From contig JADDQE010000040.1 in assembly GCA_016781525.1 (NCBI GenBank), positions 1 through 64,000 of the forward strand: a DNA stretch of 64,000 nt, written 5' to 3'. Origin of the DNA: a bacterium (GTDB taxonomy: Bacteria; Chloroflexota; Chloroflexia; Chloroflexales; Kallotenuaceae). Position numbers and translations under genes: made by a program. This document shows, piece by piece, positions 1 through 8,409 of the stretch. The stretch's first letter is position 1. Each line of letters begins with the position of its first letter. The notes under the pieces are model-generated. The model saw only the letters and a program-made list of their open reading frames with translations, had not been told where the DNA came from and made no database searches.

Positions 1-5
1 TGCGT

Positions 6-11
6 ATTATA
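6..11 (-). promoter_or_regulatory. possible -10 box firing leftwards out of the window
   Basis: ATTATA on the plus strand reads TATAAT on the minus strand. It would serve a leftward gene outside the window. No matching -35 can be seen because the upstream part is repeat sequence. Weak on its own. Confidence 0.25.
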
Positions 12-42
12 CAGAGCGGTAGGAGTTTGTCAAGCGGTCGGA

Positions 43-143
43 GCTATCAGCCTTTGGCAGTCAGTACAGTGGAGTTTGACTGAGCCTATCGCGCTTCCCC
101 GGAGCGGAAACGAGCTGATGCCTGATAGCTGATGGCTGACCGT
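43..143. repeat. heptamer-phased repeat locus 1 (inverted arms)
   Basis: Two short blocks with seven-base phase. The left block (43-70) reads GCTATCA then GCCTTTG then GCAGTCA. The right block (113-140) reads AGCTGAT, GCCTGAT, AGCTGAT, GGCTGAC. The word AGCTATCAG at 42-50 is the exact reverse complement of CTGATAGCT at 122-130, so the arms are inverted. The 12-mer GCTGATGGCTGA at 128-139 recurs, reverse-complemented, inside the ALDH gene at 19592. The space from the window start to the first gene at 176 otherwise holds only promoter signals. Confidence 0.7.
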
Positions 144-157
144 CCGGCAGAGCCTCA

Positions 158-166
158 TGTTACAAT
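158..166 (+). promoter_or_regulatory. extended -10 box, near-leaderless promoter of the metallophosphoesterase gene
   Basis: TGT followed by TACAAT (161-166), an extended -10 of the TGnTATAAT type. Only 9 nt separate it from the ATG at 176, so a start point about 7 nt downstream of the box would leave a leader of 0-3 nt. No ribosome binding site is visible in front of the ATG, which agrees with leaderless translation. Confidence 0.5.
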
Positions 167-175
167 GTCCGCGTT

Positions 176-928
176 ATGCGCATTTGGGCCATCGCCGATC
201 TCCACCTGTCGTTCGCGGCATCAAAGCCGATGGATGTCTTTGGTGAGCGCTGGCGTAATCATCCACAGCGGATTGCTGCGGCTTGGCGGGAACGTGTCGC
301 AGATGATGATGTCGTCCTGCTTGCCGGCGATAACTCCTGGGCGCTCAAGCTGCCCGAGGCACTCGTCGATCTGCAGTGGATCGCCGAGCTGCCTGGACAC
401 AAGATCCTCACGAAGGGCAACCACGATTACTGGTGGGACGCTGCGCGTAAACGGCGGGCCGAGCTTCCTGCAAGCATAACGCTTGTGGAGGCGGACGCTG
501 TTGTTTGTGGTGGTTGGGTGCTGTGCGGTACGCGCGCCTGGCTTACACCTGGCCACCCGACATTTGATCCTGCTGCGGATGAGCGAATCTACAACCGTGA
601 GCTGGGTCGGCTTCAGCGAGCCCTCGCCGCGGCCCACCGTTTATCGGCGAGCGGCAGCGGAGCTAAGCTGCCGATTGGGGCCCTGCTGCACTATCCGCCG
701 TTCTATCCCGATGGCCGTCCGACCCGCTTCGCTGAGATGCTTTCGGAGGCGGGCGTGGCCTTTTGTGTCTATGGGCACCTGCATCGACGCGCCGACTGGA
801 ACGTTGCCGTGCAGGGGGAGCGCTCTGGGGTACGCTACCACCTGACGTCGGGCGATTTCCTCAACTTTGTGCCTTCGCTGATCGTGGATCAAGCTGGGCA
901 GGTAGCGCAGCGTAGCTTCCAAGGCTAG
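176..928 (+). CDS. calcineurin-like metallophosphoesterase
   Basis: A 250-residue cytoplasmic protein of the metallophosphoesterase superfamily (predicted phosphohydrolase type). The binuclear-metal motifs are in order: D-L-H near residue 8 (IADLHLS), GDNSW near 52, GNHDYWWD near 81 and GHLHRRAD near 199. The substrate is unknown; related proteins act on phosphodiesters or phosphomonoesters. The ATG at 176 is chosen because it precedes the first metal motif by seven residues and follows an extended -10 box by only 9 nt. pepF follows on the same strand after 85 nt with its own -10-like sequence, so the two are probably separate units. Confidence 0.88.
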   Translation: MRIWAIADLHLSFAASKPMDVFGERWRNHPQRIAAAWRERVADDDVVLLAGDNSWALKLPEALVDLQWIAELPGHKILTKGNHDYWWDAARKRRAELPASITLVEADAVVCGGWVLCGTRAWLTPGHPTFDPAADERIYNRELGRLQRALAAAHRLSASGSGAKLPIGALLHYPPFYPDGRPTRFAEMLSEAGVAFCVYGHLHRRADWNVAVQGERSGVRYHLTSGDFLNFVPSLIVDQAGQVAQRSFQG

Positions 929-971
929 CGCTCTCCCCGAAGGGCTGAACGGCGAGCAGAGATGCCTGGTG

Positions 972-982
972 TAGAATATTCT
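972..982 (+). promoter_or_regulatory. -10 box and AT-rich palindrome before pepF
   Basis: TAGAAT (972-977) resembles a -10 box. It overlaps the perfect 10-bp palindrome AGAATATTCT (973-982), and the following bases are AT-rich (AATATTGTGATATT). This is unlike the surrounding GC-rich DNA and could be an operator over the promoter. A strong ribosome binding site AAAGGAG lies at 1001-1007. Confidence 0.4.
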
Positions 983-1013
983 AATATTGTGATATTCCTT
1001 AAAGGAGCGAACC

Positions 1014-2846
1014 GTGGCGACCAGCGCACTACTGACGCGGCAGGAATTGCCGAAAGAGCATACGTGGAACCTCGAAAGCATTTACGAGAACGACGAGCGC
1101 TGGGAGCAAGATTTCCAGAAGCTTGAAGGGATGCTCCCGCAGCTCGAGCAACTTGCAGGAACGCTGGGCACGGATGGCGAGGCGTTACTGGATGCGCTGC
1201 AGCAGCGAGATGAGGCGAGCAAGCTGCTGTTGCAAGTGTACGTCTATGTTAACCTGCGCCACTGCGAAGAAATGACCAATTCGCATTATCAGGCGCTAAC
1301 CGACCGCGCCACGTCGATGTTCGCGCGCTTTGGCGCTGCAACCGCCTTTTTCGAGCCCGAGATTTTGGCAATACCCGACGAGCGGATGGACGAATTCTTC
1401 GCCTCAGTAGATGCGCTCGAGGTGTATAAACATGAATTGAACGAGGTCCGTCGCCAACGTGACCATATTCGGTCCGCTGAGATCGAGGCGCTACTTGCCA
1501 CTAGCCATGAGATATCACGCTCACCCAATGATATATACGGGATACTGGTCGATGCGGATATGAAGTTCCCGGTGATCAAAGATGACAAGGGAAACGATGT
1601 AGAGCTGACGCAGGGCCGCTATGTGCCGGTGTTTATGGAGAGCCAGAACCGCGAGGTCCGCAAGGGGGCCTTCGAGGCGCTCTACACTACCTACCAAAGC
1701 TTTCGGAATACCATTGGCACCTCCTTGGCGAGCCACATCCGCAGCCGAATTTTCTACGCTCGTGCTCGTAACTACAAGTCCACGTTGGAGGCTGCGCTCG
1801 AGCCGAATGCGATCCCTCTCTTGGTGTACACGAACCTGATCGAGACGGTGAACGCGAATCTCCACCACCTGCACCGCTATATGCGGCTGCGTAAGCGGAT
1901 GCTCAAGCTCGACGAGTTGCATATGTATGATCTATACACGCCGCTCGTTCCCAGTATCGAGGTTAAGTACAGCTACGACCAGGCGCGCGAGATGATGCTA
2001 TCCGGACTTGCTCCATTGGGTGAAGACTATATCAAGGCGATGCGGTACGGTCTGTACGATGGCCGCTGGGTGGACGTTTTCGAAAACGTCGGCAAGCGCT
2101 CGGGTGCCTTCAGCTCGGGAGCCTATACGACGCAGCCCTTCATCCTCATGAACTACCAGGAGAATCTGAACAACGTCTTCACCCTGGCGCATGAGCTCGG
2201 CCACTCGATGCATTCGTTTTATACGCGGCGCACACAGCCCTATGTCTACGGTAGCTACACGATCTTTGTCGCCGAGGTAGCCTCGACGCTCAACGAGGCC
2301 CTGCTGACCAACTATCTGCTCAAGACAACCGACGATCGGCTGCTGCGGATGTATGTGCTCAACCACCAGATCGAAGAGTTGCGCACGACGATGCTCCGCC
2401 AGGCGATGTTCGCGGAGTTTGAGTACGAGACGCACCGACGGATGGAGGCAGGCCAGGCCATGACCGCCGACAGCTTTAGCGAGCTGTACCTTGACCTCAA
2501 CCGGCGCTATTTTGGCCCAGACGTCGTGATGGATGACCTGATTCGGCTAGAATGGTCGCGCATCCCCCACTTCTACATGACCTTCTATGTGTACCAGTAC
2601 GCCACGGGGATTGCCGCGTCGACTGCACTAGCCAAGCAAATTTTGACCGAGGGGCAGCCGGCTGTCGAGCGTTACATCAAGTTCTTGAGCGGCGGAAGCT
2701 CCAAGCACTCGATTGATCTGCTCCGAGACGCAGGCGTCGACATGACGTCCCCCGCACCTGTGGAGCAGGCGTGCGCGGTCTTTGGCGACCTGGTGTCACA
2801 GATGGAAGAACTGGCCGATACGCTGGAGGCCGACCAGCAAAGCTAG
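1014..2846 (+). CDS. pepF: oligoendopeptidase F, M3 family
   Basis: A zinc metallopeptidase that cleaves oligopeptides in the cytoplasm, helping recycle peptides made by Clp-type proteases. At 610 residues it matches the usual PepF length. The N-terminal helical domain leads to the M3 catalytic domain with the zinc site AHELGHSMHS near residue 393; the third ligand Glu lies in the ASTLNEALL stretch about 28 residues later. The start is a GTG at 1014 preceded by AAAGGAG with 6-7 nt spacing. No signal peptide. A weak inverted repeat follows at 2869-2896. Confidence 0.95.
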   Translation: MATSALLTRQELPKEHTWNLESIYENDERWEQDFQKLEGMLPQLEQLAGTLGTDGEALLDALQQRDEASKLLLQVYVYVNLRHCEEMTNSHYQALTDRATSMFARFGAATAFFEPEILAIPDERMDEFFASVDALEVYKHELNEVRRQRDHIRSAEIEALLATSHEISRSPNDIYGILVDADMKFPVIKDDKGNDVELTQGRYVPVFMESQNREVRKGAFEALYTTYQSFRNTIGTSLASHIRSRIFYARARNYKSTLEAALEPNAIPLLVYTNLIETVNANLHHLHRYMRLRKRMLKLDELHMYDLYTPLVPSIEVKYSYDQAREMMLSGLAPLGEDYIKAMRYGLYDGRWVDVFENVGKRSGAFSSGAYTTQPFILMNYQENLNNVFTLAHELGHSMHSFYTRRTQPYVYGSYTIFVAEVASTLNEALLTNYLLKTTDDRLLRMYVLNHQIEELRTTMLRQAMFAEFEYETHRRMEAGQAMTADSFSELYLDLNRRYFGPDVVMDDLIRLEWSRIPHFYMTFYVYQYATGIAASTALAKQILTEGQPAVERYIKFLSGGSSKHSIDLLRDAGVDMTSPAPVEQACAVFGDLVSQMEELADTLEADQQS

Positions 2847-2868
2847 CGTGTTTCAGACCTCCAGTGTG

Positions 2869-2896
2869 ACCCTCTGCTCGTTCCACGGGAGAGGGT
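2869..2896 (+). terminator. weak hairpin after pepF
   Basis: ACCCTCT (2869-2875) pairs with AGAGGGT (2890-2896), loop 14 nt, followed by only a short T stretch. A possible weak terminator between pepF and the trpB promoter. Confidence 0.35.
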
Positions 2897-2926
2897 TTCA
2901 CCGTTTTGGGGAAGCCGCGCCGATCT

Positions 2927-2935
2927 TGGTATAAT
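2927..2935 (+). promoter_or_regulatory. extended -10 box of the trpB transcript
   Basis: TGGTATAAT, a consensus -10 with the TG extension. The region 17 bp further up (TGGGGA) is a poor -35, so the promoter probably depends on the extended -10. The leader would be about 45 nt and ends with the ribosome site AAAGGA before the ATG at 2986. The same nine-base word recurs before several genes of this window. Confidence 0.65.
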
Positions 2936-2985
2936 TCCGGTACGATTCGACGATAGTCAATCTACCGCAGCATAAAGGAAAATGC

Positions 2986-4173
2986 ATGGCAGCTGGGACA
3001 ACAGCCGGCCGGTTCGGGCCGTATGGTGGCACATATGTACCCGAGACGCTGATGCCGGCGATCTTGGAGCTGGAACGCGCATACGCCGAGGTACAGGCCG
3101 ATCGAACCTTTTATGAGGAGCTTGAGCATCTCCAGCGCACCTACGTGGGGCGTCCCACGCCAATTACGTTTGCTCGACGTCTAACCGAGCACTGCGGAGG
3201 CGCCCAAATCTACCTAAAGCGGGAAGATCTCGCCCACACCGGCGCCCACAAGATCAACAATGCCTTGGGGCAAGGCCTGCTCGCGAAGCGCATGGGCAAG
3301 CAGCGCGTGATCGCGGAGACAGGCGCCGGCCAGCATGGTGTTGCCACAGCAACCGTTTGTGCACTGCTAGGGCTCGACTGTGTTGTCTATATGGGCACGG
3401 AAGATATGCAGCGGCAGCGGCCGAACGTCTTTCGCATGCGTCTGCTTGGTGCTGAGGTGCGTGGCGTGACCACGGGCTCTTGTACGTTGAAGGATGCGAT
3501 CAACGAGGCGATGCGGGACTGGGTTACCAATCCCGATTCGTACTACTTGTTGGGCTCGGCACTTGGGCCGCACCCGTATCCAACAATGGTGCGGGATTTT
3601 CAGGCGGTTATCGGGATCGAGGCACGCCAACAGATGCTGGAACGAAACGGCGCTCTGCCCGATGTGATAATCGCGTGTGTCGGCGGCGGCTCGAATGCAA
3701 TTGGCATCTTTCACCCGTTCGTCGGCGACGCGAGTGTCGCATTACGTGGTGTGGAGGCGGGTGGGCTGGGTCCGGCGACGAACAAGCACGCGGCCCGCTT
3801 CGCGGGTGGCTTACCCGGCGTCCTTCAGGGTACCTACTCGTATGTGCTGCAGGACGAGGATGGCCAGATTGCCCTGACGCACTCGGTGTCGGCGGGCTTG
3901 GACTATGCCTCGATCGGCCCTGAGCACGCGATGCTGCACGATAATGGCCGAGCCAGCTATACCTATGCTACCGATGAAGAGGCGCTCGCGGCCTTCCAGC
4001 TGCTGTGTAGCACCGAGGGCATTATTCCGGCTCTCGAATCGGCCCATGCCGTAGCCGAGGCAGTCAAGCTGGCCCCTAGCTTAGCCCCCGAGAAGGTTAT
4101 TCTCGTAAACTTGTCGGGCCGAGGTGACAAAGACATCTTTACGGTGGCCGACCGGCTCGGAGTTGCGATCTAG
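2986..4173 (+). CDS. trpB: tryptophan synthase beta chain
   Basis: Catalyses the PLP-dependent condensation of indole with L-serine to tryptophan, normally together with TrpA. The 395 residues match the standard TrpB1 form. The PLP lysine sits in the [13 protein letters not shown] motif near residue 92, and the phosphate-binding loop GGGSNAIG is near 233. The N-terminal [16 protein letters not shown] is typical. ATG at 2986 has AAAGGA 5 nt upstream. No trpA, trpC or other trp gene lies within the window, so it is separated from the pathway's usual partner. A membrane protein gene starts on the base after its stop codon. Confidence 0.96.
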   Translation: MAAGTTAGRFGPYGGTYVPETLMPAILELERAYAEVQADRTFYEELEHLQRTYVGRPTPITFARRLTEHCGGAQIYLKREDLAHTGAHKINNALGQGLLAKRMGKQRVIAETGAGQHGVATATVCALLGLDCVVYMGTEDMQRQRPNVFRMRLLGAEVRGVTTGSCTLKDAINEAMRDWVTNPDSYYLLGSALGPHPYPTMVRDFQAVIGIEARQQMLERNGALPDVIIACVGGGSNAIGIFHPFVGDASVALRGVEAGGLGPATNKHAARFAGGLPGVLQGTYSYVLQDEDGQIALTHSVSAGLDYASIGPEHAMLHDNGRASYTYATDEEALAAFQLLCSTEGIIPALESAHAVAEAVKLAPSLAPEKVILVNLSGRGDKDIFTVADRLGVAI

Positions 4174-4926
4174 ATGGCGACGGCAGAAGCACAGAGGATC
4201 GAGCTGGGTCGTCCCAATCTCTTCTGGTGGGCAACGCTCGCCTACGCCGGAATTGCTATGCTTGGCTGGCTGGTGCTCGGAATTGCGCGGCTGCTGTACT
4301 GGCGGAGTACGCAGCGTAACATCGATCTGGCGCTGGCGCAGGGTGATCTTGTGCTGGCTGAGCAAGGCCGTCTCTTCGCGGGTACCCTCTTTGTCGATAT
4401 GGTTTTCGCCTTCGGGACGGCCCTGGTTTTCGCTTATGGTCTTGTTGCACTTACGCGCCGGACTTGGAATGGGTGGGATCATGCGACGCTCGCGATTGGC
4501 TTTTTGACTGTTCTGTCGCTGATCATGCTCTGTGCGAGCGGCCGGCTCATGCGCTTCATGCCCCTTAGCGCCGCTCCACTTCTCGCCTTGCTCTATCTGC
4601 CGGGCACCAAGGTGGCCTGTGAAGTTCGACCAGCACCCCTGGCGGACAGCTCAGCGGATGCGCCGATCGGCACGCTCAGTCGGCAGGAGATCGAGCAGGA
4701 GATTTCCAAGGAGCGTGCCCTGATCACGCAGCTCTCCCAGAATCTCGACGTATTCGAGGTGGAGCGGGGCATCGAGACCGACCGCTTCGTTGCCCGCTAC
4801 TCGGATGGGTTAGAGGAAGAGAGCGCCGACAACGCCGAATGGTTCTCGATTGCACGGGCTGTTCGCCGCAGTCAGGATCGTCTTGCGGCCTTACGGACAC
4901 AGCTTGACGCCGTCCCGCACGAGTAA
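4174..4926 (+). CDS. integral membrane protein of unknown function
   Basis: A 250-residue protein not assigned to a named family. Four hydrophobic stretches (about residues 12-40, 70-92, 108-124 and 128-142) suggest a membrane domain. They are followed by a charged C-terminal half rich in Glu, Gln and Arg (about 165-245) that could form coiled coils on the cytoplasmic side. The start codon directly follows the trpB stop, so translation is probably coupled and the two genes share a transcript. Nothing in the sequence links it to tryptophan metabolism. A perfect 17-bp hairpin follows. Confidence 0.75.
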   Translation: MATAEAQRIELGRPNLFWWATLAYAGIAMLGWLVLGIARLLYWRSTQRNIDLALAQGDLVLAEQGRLFAGTLFVDMVFAFGTALVFAYGLVALTRRTWNGWDHATLAIGFLTVLSLIMLCASGRLMRFMPLSAAPLLALLYLPGTKVACEVRPAPLADSSADAPIGTLSRQEIEQEISKERALITQLSQNLDVFEVERGIETDRFVARYSDGLEEESADNAEWFSIARAVRRSQDRLAALRTQLDAVPHE

Positions 4927-4940
4927 AGCGGGGTCAAAAG

Positions 4941-4977
4941 AGCAGACCGCGCCACGCATTGCGTGGCGCGGTCTGCT
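4941..4977. terminator. bidirectional hairpin between convergent genes
   Basis: A perfect 17-bp stem (4941-4957 with 4961-4977) and a 3-nt loop ATT. It lies between the trpB-linked gene and the end of convergent rlmN, so it can stop both transcripts. No strong T-run on either side. Confidence 0.7.
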
Positions 4978-4997
4978 GCGAAGCTGTGCTATCTCCA

Positions 4998-6101
4998 TTA
5001 AGTGCTCTGTGGAACCGCCGCGAGCTGACCACACGCCGCCGCAATTGCAACGCCCCGCTCCATGCGCACGGTACACCCAATGCCACGCTCGAGCAAGACC
5101 TGCTGGAACTGCTGGATACGCTTCCGGTGCGACCGCTGGAGCGGTGCGCCCAGTACCGGGTTCCACGGAATCAGGTTGACGTGGCAGAGCATTCCCTGGA
5201 TCAGGTCTGCCAGCTGCTCCGCGTGCTCAACCTCGTCGTTCTGGCCTTGTAGCAGCACGTACTCGAAGCTGACCCGGCGGTGGGTAAGCTCGATGTACTC
5301 GCGCGTAGCGGCCATCAGCTCGGCAATCGGATACTTTTTGTTGACGGGCATGAGCGCCGAGCGAAGCTCATCGTTTGGCGCGTGTAGCGAGATCGCCAGG
5401 TTGATCGGCAGCTTCTCATTTGCCAAGCGGCGAATCCCAGGGACCAGGCCAACGGTCGAGACGGTTAGGTTCCGCGCCCCCAGGTTGAAGCCCTGCGGAT
5501 CATGGAGCCGCTCGACGCTTGCCCACCACCGCTCATAGTTAGCAAATGGCTCGCCCATACCCATGAAGACCAGGTTCGTGATGTGGTCATGTCGGCTCGT
5601 GGCGTCGAACGTGTTGTTGCGCAGACCACGCGCAAAGTACAGCACCTGCTCCACGATCTGTCCAGGCGTCAAGTTCCGTAGTAGCCCCATTCGGCCTGTT
5701 GCGCAAAAGACACAGCCCATCGCGCAGCCTGACTGCGTCGAGATACAGATCGTTGCGCGGTCGGGGTACAGCATCAGCACCGACTCGAGCACGTTGCCGT
5801 CGGGAAGCTGCCACAGTACCTTGCGTGTGTCGCCGTCATCGGCTGTCTGCTCTCGCGTCAGCTGCAAGACACCGAGCTGCGCCTCGGCCTTTAGCCGCTC
5901 GCGCAGCGCCGCCGGTAGGTCGGTCATTGCATCGAATGACGGTGCCAGGTTCCGGTATAGCTGCGTCCAGACCTGCTTGGCTCGAAACGCAGGTTGCCCC
6001 CAGCGCTTCATAAGCTCAACCAGCTCCGGCTGCGTGAGGTCATAAAGGTTGAGCGCCCGCGACGTGTCGAGCGCGATTGGTTGTGCTTGATTCATTAACA
6101 T
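4998..6101 (-). CDS. rlmN: dual-specificity RNA methyltransferase RlmN
   Basis: A radical-SAM enzyme that methylates C2 of A2503 in 23S rRNA and A37 in some tRNAs, using a [4Fe-4S] cluster and a methylated Cys. About 367 residues. The radical-SAM motif C-A-M-G-C-V-F-C lies near residue 125, followed by GRMG, and the GMGEP motif is near 180. The catalytic C-terminal Cys is in GIGCTVR near 350. Three in-frame ATGs are possible (6110, 6101, 6095). The TATAAT box ends at 6111, directly next to the first, so that one would be untranscribed; 6101 or 6095 is the likely start, with almost no leader. Confidence 0.94.
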   Translation of the reverse strand: MLMNQAQPIALDTSRALNLYDLTQPELVELMKRWGQPAFRAKQVWTQLYRNLAPSFDAMTDLPAALRERLKAEAQLGVLQLTREQTADDGDTRKVLWQLPDGNVLESVLMLYPDRATICISTQSGCAMGCVFCATGRMGLLRNLTPGQIVEQVLYFARGLRNNTFDATSRHDHITNLVFMGMGEPFANYERWWASVERLHDPQGFNLGARNLTVSTVGLVPGIRRLANEKLPINLAISLHAPNDELRSALMPVNKKYPIAELMAATREYIELTHRRVSFEYVLLQGQNDEVEHAEQLADLIQGMLCHVNLIPWNPVLGAPLQRSHRKRIQQFQQVLLERGIGCTVRMERGVAIAAACGQLAAVPQST

Positions 6102-6110
6102 AACGTCCAT

Positions 6111-6119
6111 ATTATACCA
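6111..6119 (-). promoter_or_regulatory. extended -10 box, near-leaderless rlmN promoter
   Basis: TGGTATAAT on the minus strand. The ATG at 6101 is 9 nt beyond the box and the ATG at 6095 is 15 nt beyond, giving a leader of a few bases at most. There is no ribosome site. Confidence 0.65.
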
Positions 6120-6182
6120 AATAACTCGACATAAAGGTGGGGTAGATGTCGGGTATTAGCTTCTAGCAGGCAACTTGTTGTG

Positions 6183-6286
6183 CTTTGTTCTCTGCGCTCT
6201 GTTCTTGTGCCCCTCGTCCCTCACCCTCATCCCTCATCCCTCATCCCTCGTCCCTCGTCCCTCGCCCCTCGCCCCTCGCCCCTAGC
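6183..6286. repeat. heptamer-phased pyrimidine repeat, locus 2
   Basis: About fifteen seven-base units on the plus strand, with one six-base unit at 6225-6230. The early units are varied (CTTTGTT, CTCTGCG, CTCTGTT). The later ones converge on CCCTCGT, CCCTCAT and CCCTCGC, ending with CCCTAGC. The inner part (6227-6286) is translated on the minus strand as the C-terminal tail of the inositol-phosphatase-like gene, where three units equal seven codons and give the heptapeptide A-R-D-E-G-R-G. Confidence 0.85.
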
Positions 6287-7039
6287 CCTTATTCGCTTGA
6301 GCAGCATTTCCAGAGCCGGCGGCGAGCCGACCACGACGGGCTCGGGTGCCGATTGGCCATTGAGCATCGTACGGAGATCGAGCGGCTGTCGGGAGTGGAG
6401 CAGGCGTGCGCCACCGCCGGCCCGTTCCAGTACCGCCATGCCCGCCGCAATATCCCATAGCTTTGGACGCCCGACAAGCGCACCGGCGGCGGTGCCGCGT
6501 GCAACGTAGCAGATATATGCAGCCATCGAGCCAAGCGAACGGACCTTACCAGGATAGTGGATACTGTAGAGTCGATGAATGTTCGATGGCACGCAAATCC
6601 ACGCCTCGGAGTCGAGCAAATTCTCGCGCATAACTTCGGTAGGCTGTCCGTTGAAGAGCGCGGGCCCCCTCCGATCTGCCTCGTACCATTCGTCGAGCAC
6701 AGGGAGATAGAAGCAGCCGAGGATTGGATGGCCTTGCTGCAACAGTCCAATTGAGATGCCCCAAATCGGCAGACCACTTACGAATGCACCCGTGCCGTCG
6801 ATCGGATCAATTGCCCAGAGGTACTCCGCGTCGGTATTGTGTACACCGCCCTCCTCGCCTAAAATCCCATGCTGCGGGTACGTCGCCCGAATGCGCGCTC
6901 GGAGGAGCTGCTCGATCTCGACATCGGCTGCCGTTACCACACTCCGATCCGGCTTGCGGCGTACCTCGGCAGTGTTGTAGTATTTGCGACCAATCTCGCC
7001 TGCTTCGCGCACCCACGCCCGCACCTGGTCAAGTTCCAT
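6227..7039 (-). CDS. inositol monophosphatase family protein with repeat-derived tail
   Basis: A lithium-sensitive-type magnesium phosphatase, possibly acting on inositol phosphate or PAP-like substrates. The metal motifs are present: GEEG near residue 64, WAIDPIDGTGAF near 77 and WDIAAGMAVLERAGG near 210. The family fold ends at ALEMLLKRI; the last 20 or so residues (GEGRGARDEGRG and so on) come from the heptamer repeat and are not part of the fold. The start is placed at ATG 7039 (MELDQVRAW), which is where family members begin; an upstream ATG at 7075 adds 12 unlikely residues. Confidence 0.87.
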   Translation of the reverse strand: MELDQVRAWVREAGEIGRKYYNTAEVRRKPDRSVVTAADVEIEQLLRARIRATYPQHGILGEEGGVHNTDAEYLWAIDPIDGTGAFVSGLPIWGISIGLLQQGHPILGCFYLPVLDEWYEADRRGPALFNGQPTEVMRENLLDSEAWICVPSNIHRLYSIHYPGKVRSLGSMAAYICYVARGTAAGALVGRPKLWDIAAGMAVLERAGGGARLLHSRQPLDLRTMLNGQSAPEPVVVGSPPALEMLLKRIRARGEGRGARDEGRGMRDEG

Positions 7040-7196
7040 CCTGCTGCTTGCTCCGTCTGCTATGTTTGCGCGCATGCTCTAGCAAGAATCATCTCCTCAT
7101 TGCTGCCGCTTATTGGTTGTCGAAGAACCGCTTGGTTGTACGCTCGGCATCAAGCCCGCGTGGGCGTTAGCGAACAATGCATGGCAACGGTGCGCC

Positions 7197-7233
7197 GGAT
7201 GCAGGGTAGGAGGCGGCTCCTCACCCTGCATCC
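7197..7233. terminator. hairpin downstream of the dehydrogenase gene
   Basis: GGATGCAGGGT (7197-7207) pairs perfectly with ACCCTGCATCC (7223-7233), and the loop itself has complementary AGGAG and CTCCT words. It lies 10 bp past the stop of the minus-strand dehydrogenase. No T-run follows, so it may need Rho or act as a 3'-end stabiliser. Confidence 0.5.
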
Positions 7234-7242
7234 GTATGTTCA

Positions 7243-8112
7243 CTACTGTGGTGGGCGCAGGGCTTCGACGACAGCCGCGAAGTCCTCGTCGGCGTGTCCG
7301 TGCGCCATGGCGAGGCGATAGATTTCACGGGCTGCCGCAACCGTTGGTAGTGGAACATTATGGAGCATGGCCTCGTCAAGCGCATAGGTTAGGTCCTTGT
7401 GCATCCAGCGCAGCGCAAAGTCGGTGGTATAGTCGCGGGCCACGATGCGCGCCGCCTTGCCCTTGACAATCGGGCTGCCCGGCGCTCCGTTGATGAGCAG
7501 CGGCACGACCTGCTCCAGATTGAGCCCAGCCTGTTCGGCGAGCACCAAGCCCTCCGCCAGAAGCGCGACCTGCACGCCACCCATCAGGTTGTTGATGAGC
7601 TTCATCGTCGCGCCGCTTCCAACCGGTCCAAGATGATCAATGCGGCGGCCCATCGCCTCCAGGATTGGGCGTGCCCGCTCAAGCACTGCCGGATCGCCGC
7701 CGACCAAAAAGCTTAGCTCGCCGCCCTCGGCTTGGGCTTTGCTGCCGCGTACCGGCGCGTCTAGGAAGGTGCAGCCCTTTTCCCTGGCAATTTCGGCAAG
7801 CTCGCGAACCCAGCCCGTCGTCAGCGTGCTCGACTCGATCAACAGCGTGCCCGCGCGCACGGCGGCCAACGCGCCATCATCGCCGAGCCAGACGCCCCGC
7901 GATGCCACGTCATCTGCGACCATACTGAGAACGACCTCGGCGCCTCCAGCCGCCTCGCGTGGTGTGCCAGCAATCTGCGCCCCCGCCTCGCTCAAGGGCT
8001 GTGCTTTCTCGATCGTCCGATTGTAGACCGTGACTTGGAAGCCGGCTTTCAAGAGATTGTGCGCCATTCCGGCGCCCATGATGCCCAATCCCAAGATTGC
8101 AACATGCGGCAT
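7243..8112 (-). CDS. NAD(P)-dependent beta-hydroxyacid dehydrogenase (3-hydroxyisobutyrate dehydrogenase family)
   Basis: An oxidoreductase that interconverts a 3-hydroxy acid and its semialdehyde, for example 3-hydroxyisobutyrate, tartronate semialdehyde or succinic semialdehyde. 289 residues, the family norm. The dinucleotide-binding motif GLGIMGAGMA is at residues 7-16. The substrate motif DAPVRGSKAQAEGGELSF starts near 118, and the catalytic Lys is in GSGATMKLINN near 170. ATG at 8112 has a GGAGACGAC ribosome site. Substrate cannot be told from sequence; no pathway partners are adjacent. Confidence 0.9.
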   Translation of the reverse strand: MPHVAILGLGIMGAGMAHNLLKAGFQVTVYNRTIEKAQPLSEAGAQIAGTPREAAGGAEVVLSMVADDVASRGVWLGDDGALAAVRAGTLLIESSTLTTGWVRELAEIAREKGCTFLDAPVRGSKAQAEGGELSFLVGGDPAVLERARPILEAMGRRIDHLGPVGSGATMKLINNLMGGVQVALLAEGLVLAEQAGLNLEQVVPLLINGAPGSPIVKGKAARIVARDYTTDFALRWMHKDLTYALDEAMLHNVPLPTVAAAREIYRLAMAHGHADEDFAAVVEALRPPQ

Positions 8113-8376
8113 TGTCGTCTCCTTCCACTACGGTAGCAGGATAGATGAGAACACCAATCGAGGCTAAAGTCAACTTGCTCGTGTGCGATTGCAGCAGGCT
8201 GTCGAGCATCAACGAAATGTGCGTGCAGTCATTGCTTGCTCCGGCCAATCGCGGCGTAGCAGCCAACTTGGCAAATACGCTGGGCTAGTGGAGCGCAGCT
8301 GTACGTGTATCGCGCATGGTAGCACAGATGCACAGTGGCTCCGCTGACCTCAGCAGGTTGTTTTCAGCCGCATTGG

Positions 8377-8382
8377 TATAAT
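8377..8382 (+). promoter_or_regulatory. extended -10 box of the molybdopterin oxidoreductase gene
   Basis: TATAAT preceded by TGG (8374-8376), giving the same TGGTATAAT word seen before trpB. No good -35. The ribosome site AAAGGA follows at 8396-8401 and the ATG at 8410. The rest of the divergent space from 8113 shows nothing else recognisable. Confidence 0.6.
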
Positions 8383-8409
8383 GCCCGCATCAGACAAAGG
8401 ATAATCTCA

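Noticed and set aside
6183..6286. Heptamer array as a CRISPR
   Set aside because: No spacers: units are contiguous and too short, and no cas genes are present.
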